Source: Streptomyces tuirus
Lineage (GTDB): Bacteria; Actinomycetota; Actinomycetes; Streptomycetales; Streptomycetaceae
DNA length: 64,000 nucleotides
Assembly: GCA_018195615.1 (NCBI GenBank)
Contig: JAGTPG010000002.1
Location: 930,001-994,000, forward strand
Direction: 5' to 3'
The position numbers and the translations under genes were made by a program. Below are positions 32,118 through 40,985 of this stretch, piece by piece. Positions within the stretch are counted from its first letter, which is position 1; each line of letters opens with the position of its first letter. Under the pieces are notes generated by a model. That model saw only the letters and a program-made list of their open reading frames with translations, did not search any database and was not told the origin of the DNA.

Positions 32118-33220
32118 CCACGTCGGACGGCTCACCGAAGGCCACGCTGACGCCATCACGGCGAGCGACAGCGGCGGCCGCGACGGACATGGCGGACATG
32201 GCGGACACGGCCGTGATCGGCATCGACCGCTCCGCCCTGCAGCGCCACTTCGATCAGCATGTGCCGGAGTGCTCGGGTCCGTTGAGGGTGGAGCTGCTGC
32301 ACGGCGGTCGCTCCAATCTCACCTACGAGGTCACCGACGGGACACACCGGTGGGTGCTGCGCCGGCCACCGCTGGGCGTGCTCACGCCGACCGCGCACGA
32401 CATGGACCGTGAGTACCGCGTCGTCGCCGCGCTCGGCGGCACCGGAGTACCGGTGGCCCGAGCTGTGCTGTCGTGCACGGACCCGGCGGTGATCGGGGCG
32501 CCGTTCTGCGTCGTCGACTTCGTGGCGGGCGCCGTCCTGCGCGACGGTGACGAGGTCGCCGCGCTGCCCCCGGCCGACGCACGGCGCAGCGCCGACGCGC
32601 TGGTGGACGCCCTGGTGGCACTGCACTCGGTCGACGTCGCCGCTGTCGGGCTCGGCGGCTTCGGCCGTCCCGACGGCTATCTGGAGCGCCAGGTGCGGCG
32701 CTGGCGCAGCCAGTGGGACAAGGTCGCCACGCGTGCTCTGCCCGGCGTCGAGGCGCTGCACCAGCGGCTCGCCCGCGCCCTGCCCGTGAGCGGCGCGGCG
32801 GCGATCGTGCACGGCGACTACCGCTTGGACAACACCATCCTGGAACCCGGTGACTTCGGGCGGATCGCCGCGATCGTCGACTGGGAGATGGCCACGCTCG
32901 GTGATCCTCTCGCCGACCTGGGGATGCTGCTCATGTACTGGGACCCGGTCTGCGAGCCGGTGCTCGGGGCGCGCCACGTTCCCACGGCCAACCCTGGCTT
33001 CCCCGCGGGCCACGAGCTGGCCGAGCGGTACGCCGCGCGCTCCGGCCGGGACGTCGGGGCTCTGCCCTTCTACCAGGCGCTGGGTTGTTTCAAGCTCGCG
33101 GTCATCGCCGAGGGCATCCACGCCCGCTTTTCCGCGGGGCAGACCGTCGGAACCGGCTTCGAGCGGGTCGGCTCCGCGGTCCCGGCGCTGCTGCGCTCCG
33201 GGTTGGAACTGCTGACCTGA
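32114..33220 (+). CDS. APH-family small-molecule kinase (phosphotransferase), ACAD10/11-kinase/LvaA-like
   Basis: 368 aa from ATG 32114, translationally coupled to the acyl-CoA dehydrogenase before it. The first 35 residues are Ala/Thr/Asp-rich. The kinase fold follows: nucleotide-loop region LLHGGRSNLTYEVTDG with WVLRRPP, Brenner motif AAIVHGDYRLDNTI, and the metal-binding VDWEMATLGDPLADLGML. In mammalian ACAD11 and in bacterial levulinate catabolism (LvaA with LvaC) this kinase family phosphorylates 4-hydroxyacyl-CoAs so that the partner ACAD can eliminate phosphate. I infer the same chemistry here. The annotation as aminoglycoside resistance would be wrong. Confidence 0.8.
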   Translation: MTTSDGSPKATLTPSRRATAAAATDMADMADTAVIGIDRSALQRHFDQHVPECSGPLRVELLHGGRSNLTYEVTDGTHRWVLRRPPLGVLTPTAHDMDREYRVVAALGGTGVPVARAVLSCTDPAVIGAPFCVVDFVAGAVLRDGDEVAALPPADARRSADALVDALVALHSVDVAAVGLGGFGRPDGYLERQVRRWRSQWDKVATRALPGVEALHQRLARALPVSGAAAIVHGDYRLDNTILEPGDFGRIAAIVDWEMATLGDPLADLGMLLMYWDPVCEPVLGARHVPTANPGFPAGHELAERYAARSGRDVGALPFYQALGCFKLAVIAEGIHARFSAGQTVGTGFERVGSAVPALLRSGLELLT

Positions 33221-33342
33221 CCGGACGACTCGGTCCAGCCGGCCACCGGCACTGACGCACTCGACGTCAGCCGAGGAGAACCCGTGCGAGATCCGGGAGC
33301 CCAGGGAGGGCGGCCGGCCCGGCGCCCCCGTTCACGACGAGG

Positions 33343-34382
33343 TCACCGCACCCGTGTGTACTGGTTCACGCCGCCCACCGACGCCACGGTCGCCCGTCCC
33401 TGGAGCACCAGGACATCCAGGTGCGCAGCCGTCTCGTTGACCGCGAGCATCTGGTTGAAGGCACTCAGCTCGCCGAACGCCACCGCCCGGCGCGTCCATC
33501 CGAGCTTGCGCGCCACCGCGTGGGCGTCCAGGGTGTCCTCGCCCAGCGCCGTCAGGCTCTTGGCCAGCCGGTCGTCGTGATGGGCGAGCAGCTCGGCGAC
33601 CCGGGTGTGCGTGCTGTCGGAGACCGGCCCGTGCGCGGGCAGCAGACGCGCATCGGCATATCGGTGCATGAGCCGCAGCGAGTTCAGGTAGTCGGCGAGC
33701 GGCCGGCCACCCGGCTCGGACAGTTCGAAGCCGATGGACGGTGTGATGTGCGGCAGGACGTGGTCCCGGAGAACAGCAGGCCTCGTTGCTCATCCAGGAA
33801 GACCACATGGCCCTTGGTGTGTCCCGGGGTCGGTACGACGCGCAGCTCGCGGTCGCCGAAGCGGAGGGTTTCGGCAGCGAGCCAGCGGTCGGGCGCCTCC
33901 CACATCCCCGGGTCGAAACCGCCGTGGTCCATCGCCCGGATACGGTCCGCCAGTTCGCCGGCGCCTGCCCTGCGCAGGGTCTCCAGTGAGCTCGCGGGTT
34001 CGTCGCTGCGCAGCCGGTCGAGCATCTCCAGACCCGGACGTTCCCCGGCGCCGAGGTAGACGCGCGAGCCCAGCAGCCGGCGCAGTTCCACCGCCTGCGT
34101 GTAGTGGTCGCGGTGGATGTGCGTGACCAGGATGTGGCTGATGTCGCCGAGGTCGCGGTCGATGGCGGACAGGGCTTCCTCGAGCGCCTTGCGCGCCTCG
34201 GGGATCGCCCAGCCGCCGTCGATCATGACGATGCCGCCGTCCTCGGTGAGGTCCTCCAGCAGGTAGACGTTGACCGCGTGCAGGCCGTCGTTGGGGAGGG
34301 GCAGAGGAACGCGGTGCACCCCGGCCTGTACGGTCTGCACTCCGGCTGCGGCCCACGGGCCCTGGTCGAACCGCGTTGTCAT
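33343..34382 (-). CDS. Metallo-beta-lactamase-fold hydrolase; one apparent frameshift
   Basis: About 346 aa across one missing G near 33765-33767. The metal motif THIHRDHYTQ (an HxHxDH variant), MIDGGWAIPE strand, VVPTPGHTKGHVVFLD, and, in the second frame, DHVLPHITPS with further His residues are typical of glyoxalase II-like hydrolases. Members in acyl-CoA gene clusters often act as thioesterases or lactonases. ACAAGGAGGATC directly precedes the ATG at 34382. It is the last gene of the six-gene leftward operon starting at 37151. The frame on the far side continues to QYTRVR and a stop at 33343. Confidence 0.82.
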
Positions 34383-34459
34383 GATCCTCCTTGTCGTGCA
34401 CCGCCCGGGATCACGCCCGTTGGCGTGCGTGACGGCGGCGTTTGCGATGGGTCGTCCCG

Positions 34460-35983
34460 TCAGGCCTGGTCGTCGGCCGTCCGGGCGTGCAGTCCGACGG
34501 CCAGCTCCCGGGCCCCGCTCCGGTCGAGCTTGCCGACCTTGGTCTGGGGCAACTCCTGGACGGCGTAGACGAATTCGGGCCACTTGGTCTTGGACAGGCC
34601 GATGCTCTCCAGGTGGCCGGTCACCTCGGCCAGGTCGATGTCGCCGCCGTCCTCGGTGACGACGAGCAGTGCCACGCGTTCCCCGAGCACGTCGTCGGGA
34701 ACCGCCGCGACACAGACCCTGGCCACGCGCGGGTAACTGGCGACCGCGCGCTCGATCTCGGTGATGTCGATGTTGCGGCCGCCGCGGATGATGATGTCCT
34801 TCTCGCGGCCCATGATGCTGATGGTGCCGTCGTCGTGGGTCATCAGCAGGTCGCCGGTGGGCAGGTAGCCGTCCTCCGTCAGTGCCGCCGGGGCCACCTC
34901 GCCGTCGTGGGCGTAGCCGAGGAAGAGGGAAGGCCCGCGCACCTGCGCCCGGCCGGTCACACCTGGTCCGGCGAGCTGCCCGTCGGGAGTGAGCGCGCGT
35001 ACGTCCGTACCCGGGAAGGGGCGGCCGTCTCTGCCGAGCCGGATCTCCTCGGGGTCGTCGGGGCTCGGGGAGGTGTGGCCGAGGCACTCGGACATGCCGA
35101 AGACGCGCAGGATCTTCGTGCCCAGGGACCGCTCCGCCCGGGCCAGCGCCCCACGGTCCATCGGCCCGCCACCGACGGTGATCGACCGGACTCCGCGGAG
35201 GACGCCGGAGCCGGCCGCCTCGGCGCCCATCTGCAGCGCCATGGTCGGTACGCACATGGTCCAGCGGACATCGGTGTCGGCCATCCGCCGCAGGGCGAGC
35301 GCCCTGTCCCACTTCCCCGTCATGACGAGCGGCCCGCGCAGCAGGAGCGAGAGGTAGACACCGAAGCAGTAGGCCGCCGTCGACGACAGGGGCACGATCG
35401 CGGCGACGGCGTCACCGGACGACAGGCCGTTGACGGTGATGGTGCTCGTGGCGGCATAGCGCAGGGCCGACTCGGACTGCACGACGCCTTTGGGCCGCCC
35501 GGTCGATCCGGAGGTGAGGCCGATCAGGGCGCCGCCCGACCAGCGTGACACCTCACGCTTGCGGGGCGTGGCCAGGCAGGTCCAGCCGTCGAGCACCTCC
35601 CGCGGCGGGCCCGGCAGCCGTTCGGCCACCGCCCATTCGTCCATCGCGGAGGGCTCGGCGATCACGGCGTCCGGGCGGATGTCCTCCCAGGCCGCGGTGA
35701 ACTCGGTGTGCGTGGTGTGCCGGTTGACGACCGCGATGACACCACCGGTCAGGCCGACGGCGAGGGTGGCGGCGACTGTGCGCCATGAGTTGTCGGCCTG
35801 GACCATGACGGTGCCGCCCGCTCCGTCGGGCCTCGTGGTGGCCGCCGCCGTGGCCAGCGCTGTCGCGACGAGCGTGCCCTCGTCGAGCAGCTGCCGTGCC
35901 GTATGGCTGCCCGCGTCGTCGATGACGGCGACGAAGTCCGCCTCGTCCGCCTGCTGTTGGAACTCCCGCACTACCTGTCGCAT
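34460..35983 (-). CDS. Acyl-CoA synthetase (AMP-forming, ANL superfamily)
   Basis: A 507-aa protein with the complete adenylation motifs: P-loop IGLTSGSTGRPKGVV, the aryl/acyl pocket stretch VPTMALQMGAEAAG, FGMSECLGHTSPSPD, YLPTGDLLMTHDDGTISIMG with the hinge residue, the A8 loop IIRGGRNIDITEIE and A10 TKVGKLDRSGA with the catalytic lysine. It would activate a carboxylic acid to its CoA thioester and so feed the dehydrogenases of this island. Chain-length or ring preference cannot be read from the sequence. It lies in an operon with two NTF2-like proteins, an EthD-like protein and the MBL hydrolase. Confidence 0.9.
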   Translation of the reverse strand: MRQVVREFQQQADEADFVAVIDDAGSHTARQLLDEGTLVATALATAAATTRPDGAGGTVMVQADNSWRTVAATLAVGLTGGVIAVVNRHTTHTEFTAAWEDIRPDAVIAEPSAMDEWAVAERLPGPPREVLDGWTCLATPRKREVSRWSGGALIGLTSGSTGRPKGVVQSESALRYAATSTITVNGLSSGDAVAAIVPLSSTAAYCFGVYLSLLLRGPLVMTGKWDRALALRRMADTDVRWTMCVPTMALQMGAEAAGSGVLRGVRSITVGGGPMDRGALARAERSLGTKILRVFGMSECLGHTSPSPDDPEEIRLGRDGRPFPGTDVRALTPDGQLAGPGVTGRAQVRGPSLFLGYAHDGEVAPAALTEDGYLPTGDLLMTHDDGTISIMGREKDIIIRGGRNIDITEIERAVASYPRVARVCVAAVPDDVLGERVALLVVTEDGGDIDLAEVTGHLESIGLSKTKWPEFVYAVQELPQTKVGKLDRSGARELAVGLHARTADDQA

Positions 35984-36011
35984 GTTGCCCCTCGTCGCGA
36001 TGTCCCGAACG

Positions 36012-36331
36012 TCAGGCGGCGAACATCTCCGCCTCGTGCCCCATGACCGCGACGCGGCGGCCCTTCATGTCGCCGACCTGTGCGACGGCCTCGGCCCACT
36101 CGGGCTCGCGAGGGCCTTCCTCAGGTCCTCCGGGGAGTCGAAGCTGAGCACGGAGACCCCGTCCCAGCCTTCGGAGCGCGGCTCCAGAGCGGCGTCGATC
36201 TCGGTGTGCCGCCAGGCACGCAGTCCTGGCAGGCGGTAGGTCAGCTCCGCGTGGTCGCCGCGCCACCACGCGATGAACTGCTCGTGCGTCCACTCCGGAG
36301 GCCGGGCTGCCAGCAGGACGAGGTTGTACAT
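36012..36331 (-). CDS. EthD-family small dimeric protein; one apparent frameshift
   Basis: About 106 aa across one missing C near 36102-36104; the uncorrected frame ends early in a basic shadow sequence. It begins MYNLVLLAARPPEWTHEQFI and continues AWWRGDHAELTYRLPGLRAW, a standard EthD/ferredoxin-like fold with the conserved W..DHA..... region, and ends GRRVAVMGHEAEMFAA. Family members are cofactor-free monooxygenases, lactone isomerases or accessory proteins of catabolic clusters. The ATG at 36331 has GGAG 8 bases upstream; a GTG at 36340 is the alternative. It is placed between the synthetase and the NTF2-like genes. Confidence 0.75.
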
Positions 36332-36396
36332 GACGATCACTCCGCACAGGGTCGGTCGTACGCCGTCGACAGGACTGGTCGATCGCGCGCAGATGG

Positions 36397-36774
36397 TCAG
36401 GTGAAGCGGATCTCGGACGAGCGGCCGATCAGCAGGCGCTGCAGCCGGCCCTCGTCGTTCACCCGCCCCGCGGCGACGAAGCTGGCCTCGGGGACGCCGG
36501 CGCGTCGGACCTCCCCCAGGAAGAGCTCGTCCTGGCCGAGTGTGGTCGCCGACAGCCGGTGGTGGGTGCGGGTGCCCTTCTCGCGCTGTTCGAGGTAGCC
36601 CACGAGGGCGGCACGGTCGCCGGCGAAGTCGGTGGCCCTGCCGTCGCCGGTGGAGAAGAGGATGGACAGCGAGAAGTCGTCGCTGATCAGGTCGAGGATC
36701 CGGGACGGCTCGTCACCGTCGAGGATCTCGAACCACGCGGTGAGGAAGGGGGCCCCGGTCGAGGTGTCGGTCAT
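36397..36774 (-). CDS. NTF2/SnoaL-like protein 1
   Basis: A 125-aa cone-shaped alpha+beta barrel protein of the SnoaL/NTF2-like class: PFLTAWFEILDGDEPSRILD, LISDDFSLSILFSTGDGRAT, and the late strand LGEVRRAGVPEASFVAAGRV. Such folds isomerise, cyclise or hydrate small hydrophobic substrates (for example ketosteroid isomerase and polyketide cyclases). The ATG at 36774 overlaps the stop of NTF2-like protein 2 (ATGA), so the two are likely to be made in equal amounts and may form a heterodimer. Catalytic residues are not obvious. Confidence 0.75.
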   Translation of the reverse strand: MTDTSTGAPFLTAWFEILDGDEPSRILDLISDDFSLSILFSTGDGRATDFAGDRAALVGYLEQREKGTRTHHRLSATTLGQDELFLGEVRRAGVPEASFVAAGRVNDEGRLQRLLIGRSSEIRFT

Positions 36775-37151
36775 GCCCGGCTCCTGTCGTTCGTGGCCTG
36801 CCCGGACCGGTCGACGAGCTCGAAGGACGTGGTGAAGAAGGACTGGTAGCGGGCCAGGAGTCCACGGGGCGAGATCACCGCGGCCGAGAGGAAGGAGCCG
36901 CAGTACCGCCCGCCCTCCGTCACCACTCCGTAGACGGTCTCGAGGTCGCCGTCCCGGCTGTAGCGCAGGATCTCGTGCGACCGGTCCACGGCGTTGCGGC
37001 CGGCGATGTACGCCGCGAAGTCCTCCTTGGACTTGCCGGCGACTTCCTTGCCCGGCAGCGCGATGAGGAAGCGGAAATCGGGTTCGAGCAGCTGAAGCGT
37101 CCGCTCCGGGTGCCGGCTGTCCATACTGGCCATGTATGCGCGCAACGCCAT
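36771..37151 (-). CDS. NTF2/SnoaL-like protein 2
   Basis: A 126-aa protein of the same fold as its neighbour (MALRAYMASMDSRHPERTLQ, LLEPDFRFLIALPGKEVAGK, then AVDRSHEILRYSRDGDLETV). It is the first gene of a leftward operon that runs through the second NTF2-like gene, EthD-like gene, synthetase and MBL hydrolase. A copy of the shared operator of this island lies about 50 bases upstream. The two tandem NTF2-like proteins are only weakly alike, which suggests an old duplication or separate roles. Confidence 0.75.
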   Translation of the reverse strand: MALRAYMASMDSRHPERTLQLLEPDFRFLIALPGKEVAGKSKEDFAAYIAGRNAVDRSHEILRYSRDGDLETVYGVVTEGGRYCGSFLSAAVISPRGLLARYQSFFTTSFELVDRSGQATNDRSRA

Positions 37152-37197
37152 GAGTGAGCCCTTTCGGTCGGCGGCGCTTCCTGGTGATCAACCTGAG

Positions 37198-37217
37198 CCA
37201 AGTTCAATTCAGTTAGG
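37198..37217. promoter_or_regulatory. Shared island operator, site A (NTF2-like/synthetase operon)
   Basis: CCAAGTTCAATTCAGTTAGG, read on the minus strand as CCTAACTGAATTGAACTTGG. It matches the element before the TetR gene (AACTGAGTTCAGCTTGG on the same strand) at most positions and lies 47 bases before the first gene of the operon. Confidence 0.65.
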
Positions 37218-37302
37218 ATGGTAATCCGGTGGAAACGGCCTGGCAATAGTGCTTCACGGAGCCGCGAGACGACAGCCGTATCGCGCAGCGGCACGACAAA
37301 GC

Positions 37303-37323
37303 CCCCGGCGGAATCCGCCGGGG
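37303..37323. terminator. Hairpin terminator after the TetR gene
   Basis: A 9-bp stem CCCCGGCGG / CCGCCGGGG with an AAT loop, followed on the minus strand by GCTTTGTC. It lies 25 bases beyond the stop of the leftward TetR gene and insulates it from the NTF2-like operon. Confidence 0.75.
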
Positions 37324-37347
37324 CCGGAAACCGAGACGCTCAGGGCG

Positions 37348-37971
37348 TCAGGTGGCGACCATCCGCACGCAGGCACCCTCGATCATTTCGCTGACCTCCG
37401 ACAGCGGCGTCGGCCCCGACGGCCGGTACCACCGCCAGACGCTGACGATCAGGCCCAGCACGCCGGCGCCCAGCAGTTGCGCGTCGCGCAGCGGGAACGC
37501 GCCCTGGGACATGCCCCGGACCAGCAGGTTCGTCCAGTCCCGCTCGACCAGCTGAACCAGTTGACGGGCGGCGACGCGCTCGGCCTCCTCCCGCTTGGAC
37601 TTGCGCGGGCCGGAGAGCAGGTCCATGTGGTTCTGCAGGATGCGCATCTGCAGAACCTCCTGGTCGGAGACGTCGTACGCAGCGCGAACGGCCGCCCGGA
37701 GCGCCTCCACGGGCTCCTCCACGTCCGCCGTCGCCTCCGTGAACATGTCGTGGGAACGCTGCAGCTCCTGCCGCATGATGGTGAGCAGGCAGTGGGTCTT
37801 GGACTCGAAGTAGTGGTACAGCGCGGTCTGGCCGATGCCGACCCGCTCCGCCACCATGGACCACTTGGTGGCCTCGAAGCCCGCCTCGCCGAAGTGGTCG
37901 ACGGCGGCCGCCAGAATGGCGGCACGCTTGGACCTCGGCCCCGCTTCCGGTTCAACGATCCTTGTCGCCAT
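37348..37971 (-). CDS. TetR-family regulator, likely master repressor of the acyl-CoA island
   Basis: A 207-aa protein. The N-terminal helix-turn-helix is RAAILAAAVDHFGEAGFEAT, KWSMVAERVGIGQTALYHYF, ESKTHCLLTIM; the C-terminal helical ligand domain resembles those of TetR regulators of CoA-thioester catabolism. A strong copy of the repeated operator lies about 50 bases upstream of its start, so it probably represses itself. The same element precedes most other transcription units of the island, which makes this the best candidate regulator. The ligand would be an acyl-CoA intermediate by analogy with KstR-type regulators; this is inference. Confidence 0.85.
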   Translation of the reverse strand: MATRIVEPEAGPRSKRAAILAAAVDHFGEAGFEATKWSMVAERVGIGQTALYHYFESKTHCLLTIMRQELQRSHDMFTEATADVEEPVEALRAAVRAAYDVSDQEVLQMRILQNHMDLLSGPRKSKREEAERVAARQLVQLVERDWTNLLVRGMSQGAFPLRDAQLLGAGVLGLIVSVWRWYRPSGPTPLSEVSEMIEGACVRMVAT

Positions 37972-38021
37972 GACTGACCTGTCTCCTGGCTGCCGCCCAC
38001 TCGTGCGTACCCGAGAGTAGA

Positions 38022-38043
38022 CCCAAGCTGAACTCAGTTGCCA
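38022..38043. promoter_or_regulatory. Shared island operator, site B (TetR autoregulation)
   Basis: CCCAAGCTGAACTCAGTTGC, with inverted CTGA and TCAG arms around the centre. It sits about 50 bases before the TetR start and just beyond the 3' end of the thiolase. CTGAACT plus TCAGTT is the most symmetrical copy in the window. Confidence 0.7.
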
Positions 38044-38055
38044 ATCGACTTCCGG

Positions 38056-39379
38056 TCAAAGGCGCTCCAGGACCATCGCATTGGCCATGCCGCCGCCCTC
38101 GCACATCGTCTGCAGACCATAGCGGCCGCCCGTCCTGCGCAGCTGATGGACGAGCGTGGTCATGAGCCGGGCGCCGGTGGCGCCGAGCGGATGCCCGAGC
38201 GCGATCGCGCCGCCGAAGGCGTTGACCCGCTCCGGGCGGCGCCGGTCTCCTTCTGCCAGGCCAGGACGACGGAGGCGAACGCCTCGTTGATCTCGACCAG
38301 GTCGATCTCGCCGATCGACAGCCCGGCCTTCTTCAGGACCTTCTCGGTGGCGGGGATCGGACCGGTGAGCATCTGGATCGGGTCGGAGCCGACCACGGCC
38401 ATGGTGTGCACGCGGGCCAGCGGGGTCAGACCGTGACGGCGCACCGCCTCCGCGGAGGCGATCAGCAGGGCGGCGGCGCCGTCGGAGATCTGGCTGGAGA
38501 CGGCCGCGGTGAGCCGGCCGCCCTCGGCCAGGGTCTTCAGGCCGGCCATCTTCTCCAGGCTGGTGTCCGCGCGCGGACCCTCGTCGGCGGTCAGCCCGAA
38601 GGACGGGGTGATCTCGTCGTCGAAGGCGCCGTCGGCCTGGGCTGCGAGGGCCCGCTGATGGCTGGTGAACGCGAACCGTTCCATGTCGGCACGGGAGACG
38701 CCCCAGTTCTCGGCGATCAGCTCGGCCCCGCGGAACTGCGACACCTCCTGGTCCCGAAGCGCTCGCGCCAGCCGTCCCCGTGTACGGGCTGCCCATGCCG
38801 GCCTGCTCACCGACGACCATGGGGCCGGCGATGGGCACCAGGCTCATCACCTCCACACCGCCGGCGACCACTAGGGCCTGTCTGACAAATCCCCGCCGTC
38901 CGCCCGAAGGGCGGGCTCCGCGGCGTCTGGTGCGTGCGATCGCAAGGCGCCGGAGCGCCCTCGTGGCGGAGCCACGTGGGCGGTTCGGCAACGCGGCGAG
39001 CGTGCGTGCCAGGCGTCGCGGAGCAGGCGGGGATTTGTCAGACAGGCCCTAGGTCGGCGGTGCCGGAGCCGACCGCCTGCGCGGCGAAGTGCGCGGCCTG
39101 CTGGGAGGAACCGCACTGGCGGTCGATGGTGGTGCCGGGGACATGCTCCGGCAGCCCCGCCGACAGCCAGGCCGTGCGGGCGATGTTCCCGGTCTGCGCG
39201 CCGAGCTGGCTGACGCAGCCGAAGTACACGTCGTCGACGGCGTCCGGGTCGGCGCCGGTGCGTTCGAACAGGGCGCGAAGCACATGGGCGCCGATGTCGG
39301 CGGGATGGACGCCGCTGAGTGCGCCCCTGCGGCGGCCGACGGGGGTGCGGACGGCTCCGACGATGAATGCTTCCGACAC
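38056..39379 (-). pseudogene. Thiolase (acetyl-CoA acetyltransferase) gene interrupted by a MITE, with two further frame breaks
   Basis: Originally about 381 aa. The N-terminal part from ATG 39379 (MSEAFIVGAVRTPVGRRRGA) reaches the active-site Cys in IDRQCGSSQQ and GTADL, where a 178-base insertion stops the frame. Beyond it the gene continues [17 protein letters not shown], then after a frame break near 38776-38779 [20 protein letters not shown], and after another near 38234-38236 [20 protein letters not shown] with the catalytic His, and [15 protein letters not shown]. The two small breaks may be sequencing errors, but the insertion is real. Its loss leaves only the Ltp-like thiolase at 45378 in the island. 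It is the last gene of the leftward operon. Confidence 0.9.
38871..39052. mobile_element. MITE with perfect 27-bp terminal inverted repeats and CTAG target duplication
   Basis: The left end CTAGGGCCTGTCTGACAAAT continues with CCCCGCC; the right end (39026-39052) is its exact reverse complement. Removing the element and one CTAG copy restores GTADL-VVAGG in the thiolase, so the insertion of 178 bases at CTAG with a 4-bp duplication can be reconstructed exactly. It encodes no transposase. The GGGCCTGTCTGACAA end is of the kind found on IS5-family elements of Streptomyces, which could mobilise it in trans. Confidence 0.9.
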
Positions 39380-39405
39380 GGTGAGCTCCAGGGATCAGTA
39401 CAGGT

Positions 39406-40215
39406 TCAGGGACGGGGCGGGATGCGCGTGAAGTCGGGCGTCCGCTTGCCCAGGAACGCGGCGACGCCCTCACGGCCCGTGTCGGACGCGGCCGCGGCGG
39501 CGAGCGCGCGGGCCTCGCGGTCCAGGTGCGGCCCGAGGTCCGCGGTCAGTCCGGCGGCGACGAGCCGACGAGTGGCCCCGAAGGCGGTGGTGGGTCCCCC
39601 GCGCAGCGCCTCGGCCGTGCGCTCGGCCTCGGCGGCCAATCGGCCGGGAGCCGCGGTCCGGGTCACAAGACCGATCGCCGCGGCTTCCGCCGCGGGGACG
39701 CGGCGGTTGGTCAGCAGCAGGTCCAAGGCCCGCTTGGGGCCGAGGAGACGGGGCAGGAACCAGCTGACCCCGGCGTCCGGTGAGTAACCGATGGCGGTGT
39801 ACGCGGCGGTGAACGAGGCATCGTCGGCGGCGAGCGTCACATCGGCGGACGCGGCCAGGCCGATGCCGGCGCCGGCGACCGCACCCTGCACGGCGGCCAC
39901 CACGGGTGCGTCGCTCGCGGCGAACGTGCGCAGGGCGTCGTGCAGCGCGTCGGTCACCGCGGTCAGGTGCTTCTCGAGCGCCTCACCGGAGAGCTGCGAG
40001 AACTCCCTGAGGTCGCCGCCGACACAGAAGGACTTCCCCTCGCCGGTGAGCAGCACGGCCCGTACGGTCTCACGTGCGCAGACCCGCGCCGCCGCCAGCA
40101 GTCCGCGCGCCATGTCCAGGCCGATGGCGTTGCCGGCCTCGCCCCGGCGCAGGGTGACGCGGGCCAGGCCGGCGTCGTCGATCTCGACGCCGACCCTCTC
40201 CACCCTGGCCGTCAT
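39406..40215 (-). CDS. Enoyl-CoA hydratase/isomerase (crotonase family) 1
   Basis: 269 aa from ATG 40215, which overlaps the previous SDR stop (ATGA); an in-frame ATG at 40227 also exists. The oxyanion-hole motifs are present: GEGKSFCVGGDLREFSQLSG and AAVQGAVAGAGIGLAASADV, followed by GYSPDAGVSWFLPRLLG, typical of short-chain enoyl-CoA hydratases or isomerases. The C-terminus ends FLGKRTPDFTRIPPRP, as in PaaG/EchA-type members. It acts on a CoA thioester in the cytosol. It lies between two SDR genes and the broken thiolase, so the operon could once have encoded a full beta-oxidation round. Confidence 0.88.
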   Translation of the reverse strand: MTARVERVGVEIDDAGLARVTLRRGEAGNAIGLDMARGLLAAARVCARETVRAVLLTGEGKSFCVGGDLREFSQLSGEALEKHLTAVTDALHDALRTFAASDAPVVAAVQGAVAGAGIGLAASADVTLAADDASFTAAYTAIGYSPDAGVSWFLPRLLGPKRALDLLLTNRRVPAAEAAAIGLVTRTAAPGRLAAEAERTAEALRGGPTTAFGATRRLVAAGLTADLGPHLDREARALAAAAASDTGREGVAAFLGKRTPDFTRIPPRP

Positions 40216-40985
40216 CGCGCCGTCCATCCGCCGTCGACGGTCAGCACCTGTCCGGTGCAGTACGAGGAGGCGTCCGAGGCGAGGAACAGCAGCGCACCGT
40301 CGAGTTCATGGCCGTCGCCGCCGCGCCGCAGCAGGGTGTTGCGCTCGACCCAGCGGCTGGAGCGCTCGTCGCCGAAGAGGTCCGCGGTCATCTCGGTGCG
40401 GAACCAGCCCGGGGCGAGCGCGTTGACGCGGATGCCGCTCGTCCCCCACTGTCCGGCCAGCTCACGCGTCAGTCCGATCAGTCCGGCCTTGGACGCGGAG
40501 TAACTCGCGCCGCCCAGGGGCGCGGCGGTCACCAGGCCGAGGATGGAGGAGACGTTGACGATGCTCCTGCCCCTCGTGTCACCGGGTGCCTCGGCGGTGA
40601 GGCGGGCCAGGTGGTAGGGCGCGGTGAGGTTGACGCCGAGGACGTCGGCGAAGGCGTCCGGCGCTTCGTCCTCGGCGCGTGTCTCTCCGGAGGTGGCCGC
40701 GTTGTTGACCAGGACGTCGAGACGGCCGGTGGCGGTGAGCGCGGTCCCGGTCAGCCGCGTACGGTCGTCGGCGAGCGAGACGTCGCAGGCCACGGGGTGG
40801 ATACGGGCGTCGGAGTCGGCGAGTTCCTTCAGCCGGTCGATGCGGCGGGCCGCGGCGAACACGGTGGCGCCGGCCTGCGCCAGGACCGCGGCGAAGCGTG
40901 CGCCGAGCCCGGCGGAGGCCCCGGTGACGACGGCTGTCCTGCCCTGGAGCGAGAACAGCTCGGCGGCGGATCGTGGCCCGCTCAC
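40212..40985 (-). CDS. Short-chain dehydrogenase/reductase (SDR) 1
   Basis: 257 aa from GTG 40985 (GTGA overlap with the upstream SDR). Classical SDR motifs: cofactor loop TGASAGLG, VLVNNAAT, catalytic Ser in VNVSSILG and Tyr/Lys in SYSASKAG, and the C-terminal LFLASDASSYCTGQVLTVDG. Basic residues after the second strand (AARRIDRL) point to NADP(H). It probably oxidises a hydroxyacyl-CoA or a cyclic alcohol. The N-terminal extension possible from further upstream overlaps the other SDR and is not credible. Confidence 0.88.
   Translation of the reverse strand: MSGPRSAAELFSLQGRTAVVTGASAGLGARFAAVLAQAGATVFAAARRIDRLKELADSDARIHPVACDVSLADDRTRLTGTALTATGRLDVLVNNAATSGETRAEDEAPDAFADVLGVNLTAPYHLARLTAEAPGDTRGRSIVNVSSILGLVTAAPLGGASYSASKAGLIGLTRELAGQWGTSGIRVNALAPGWFRTEMTADLFGDERSSRWVERNTLLRRGGDGHELDGALLFLASDASSYCTGQVLTVDGGWTAR

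Noticed and set aside
32114..33220. Aminoglycoside resistance gene
   Set aside because: The APH fold is shared, but the DWE motif and the coupling to an ACAD10/11-type dehydrogenase indicate the acyl-CoA-linked branch.
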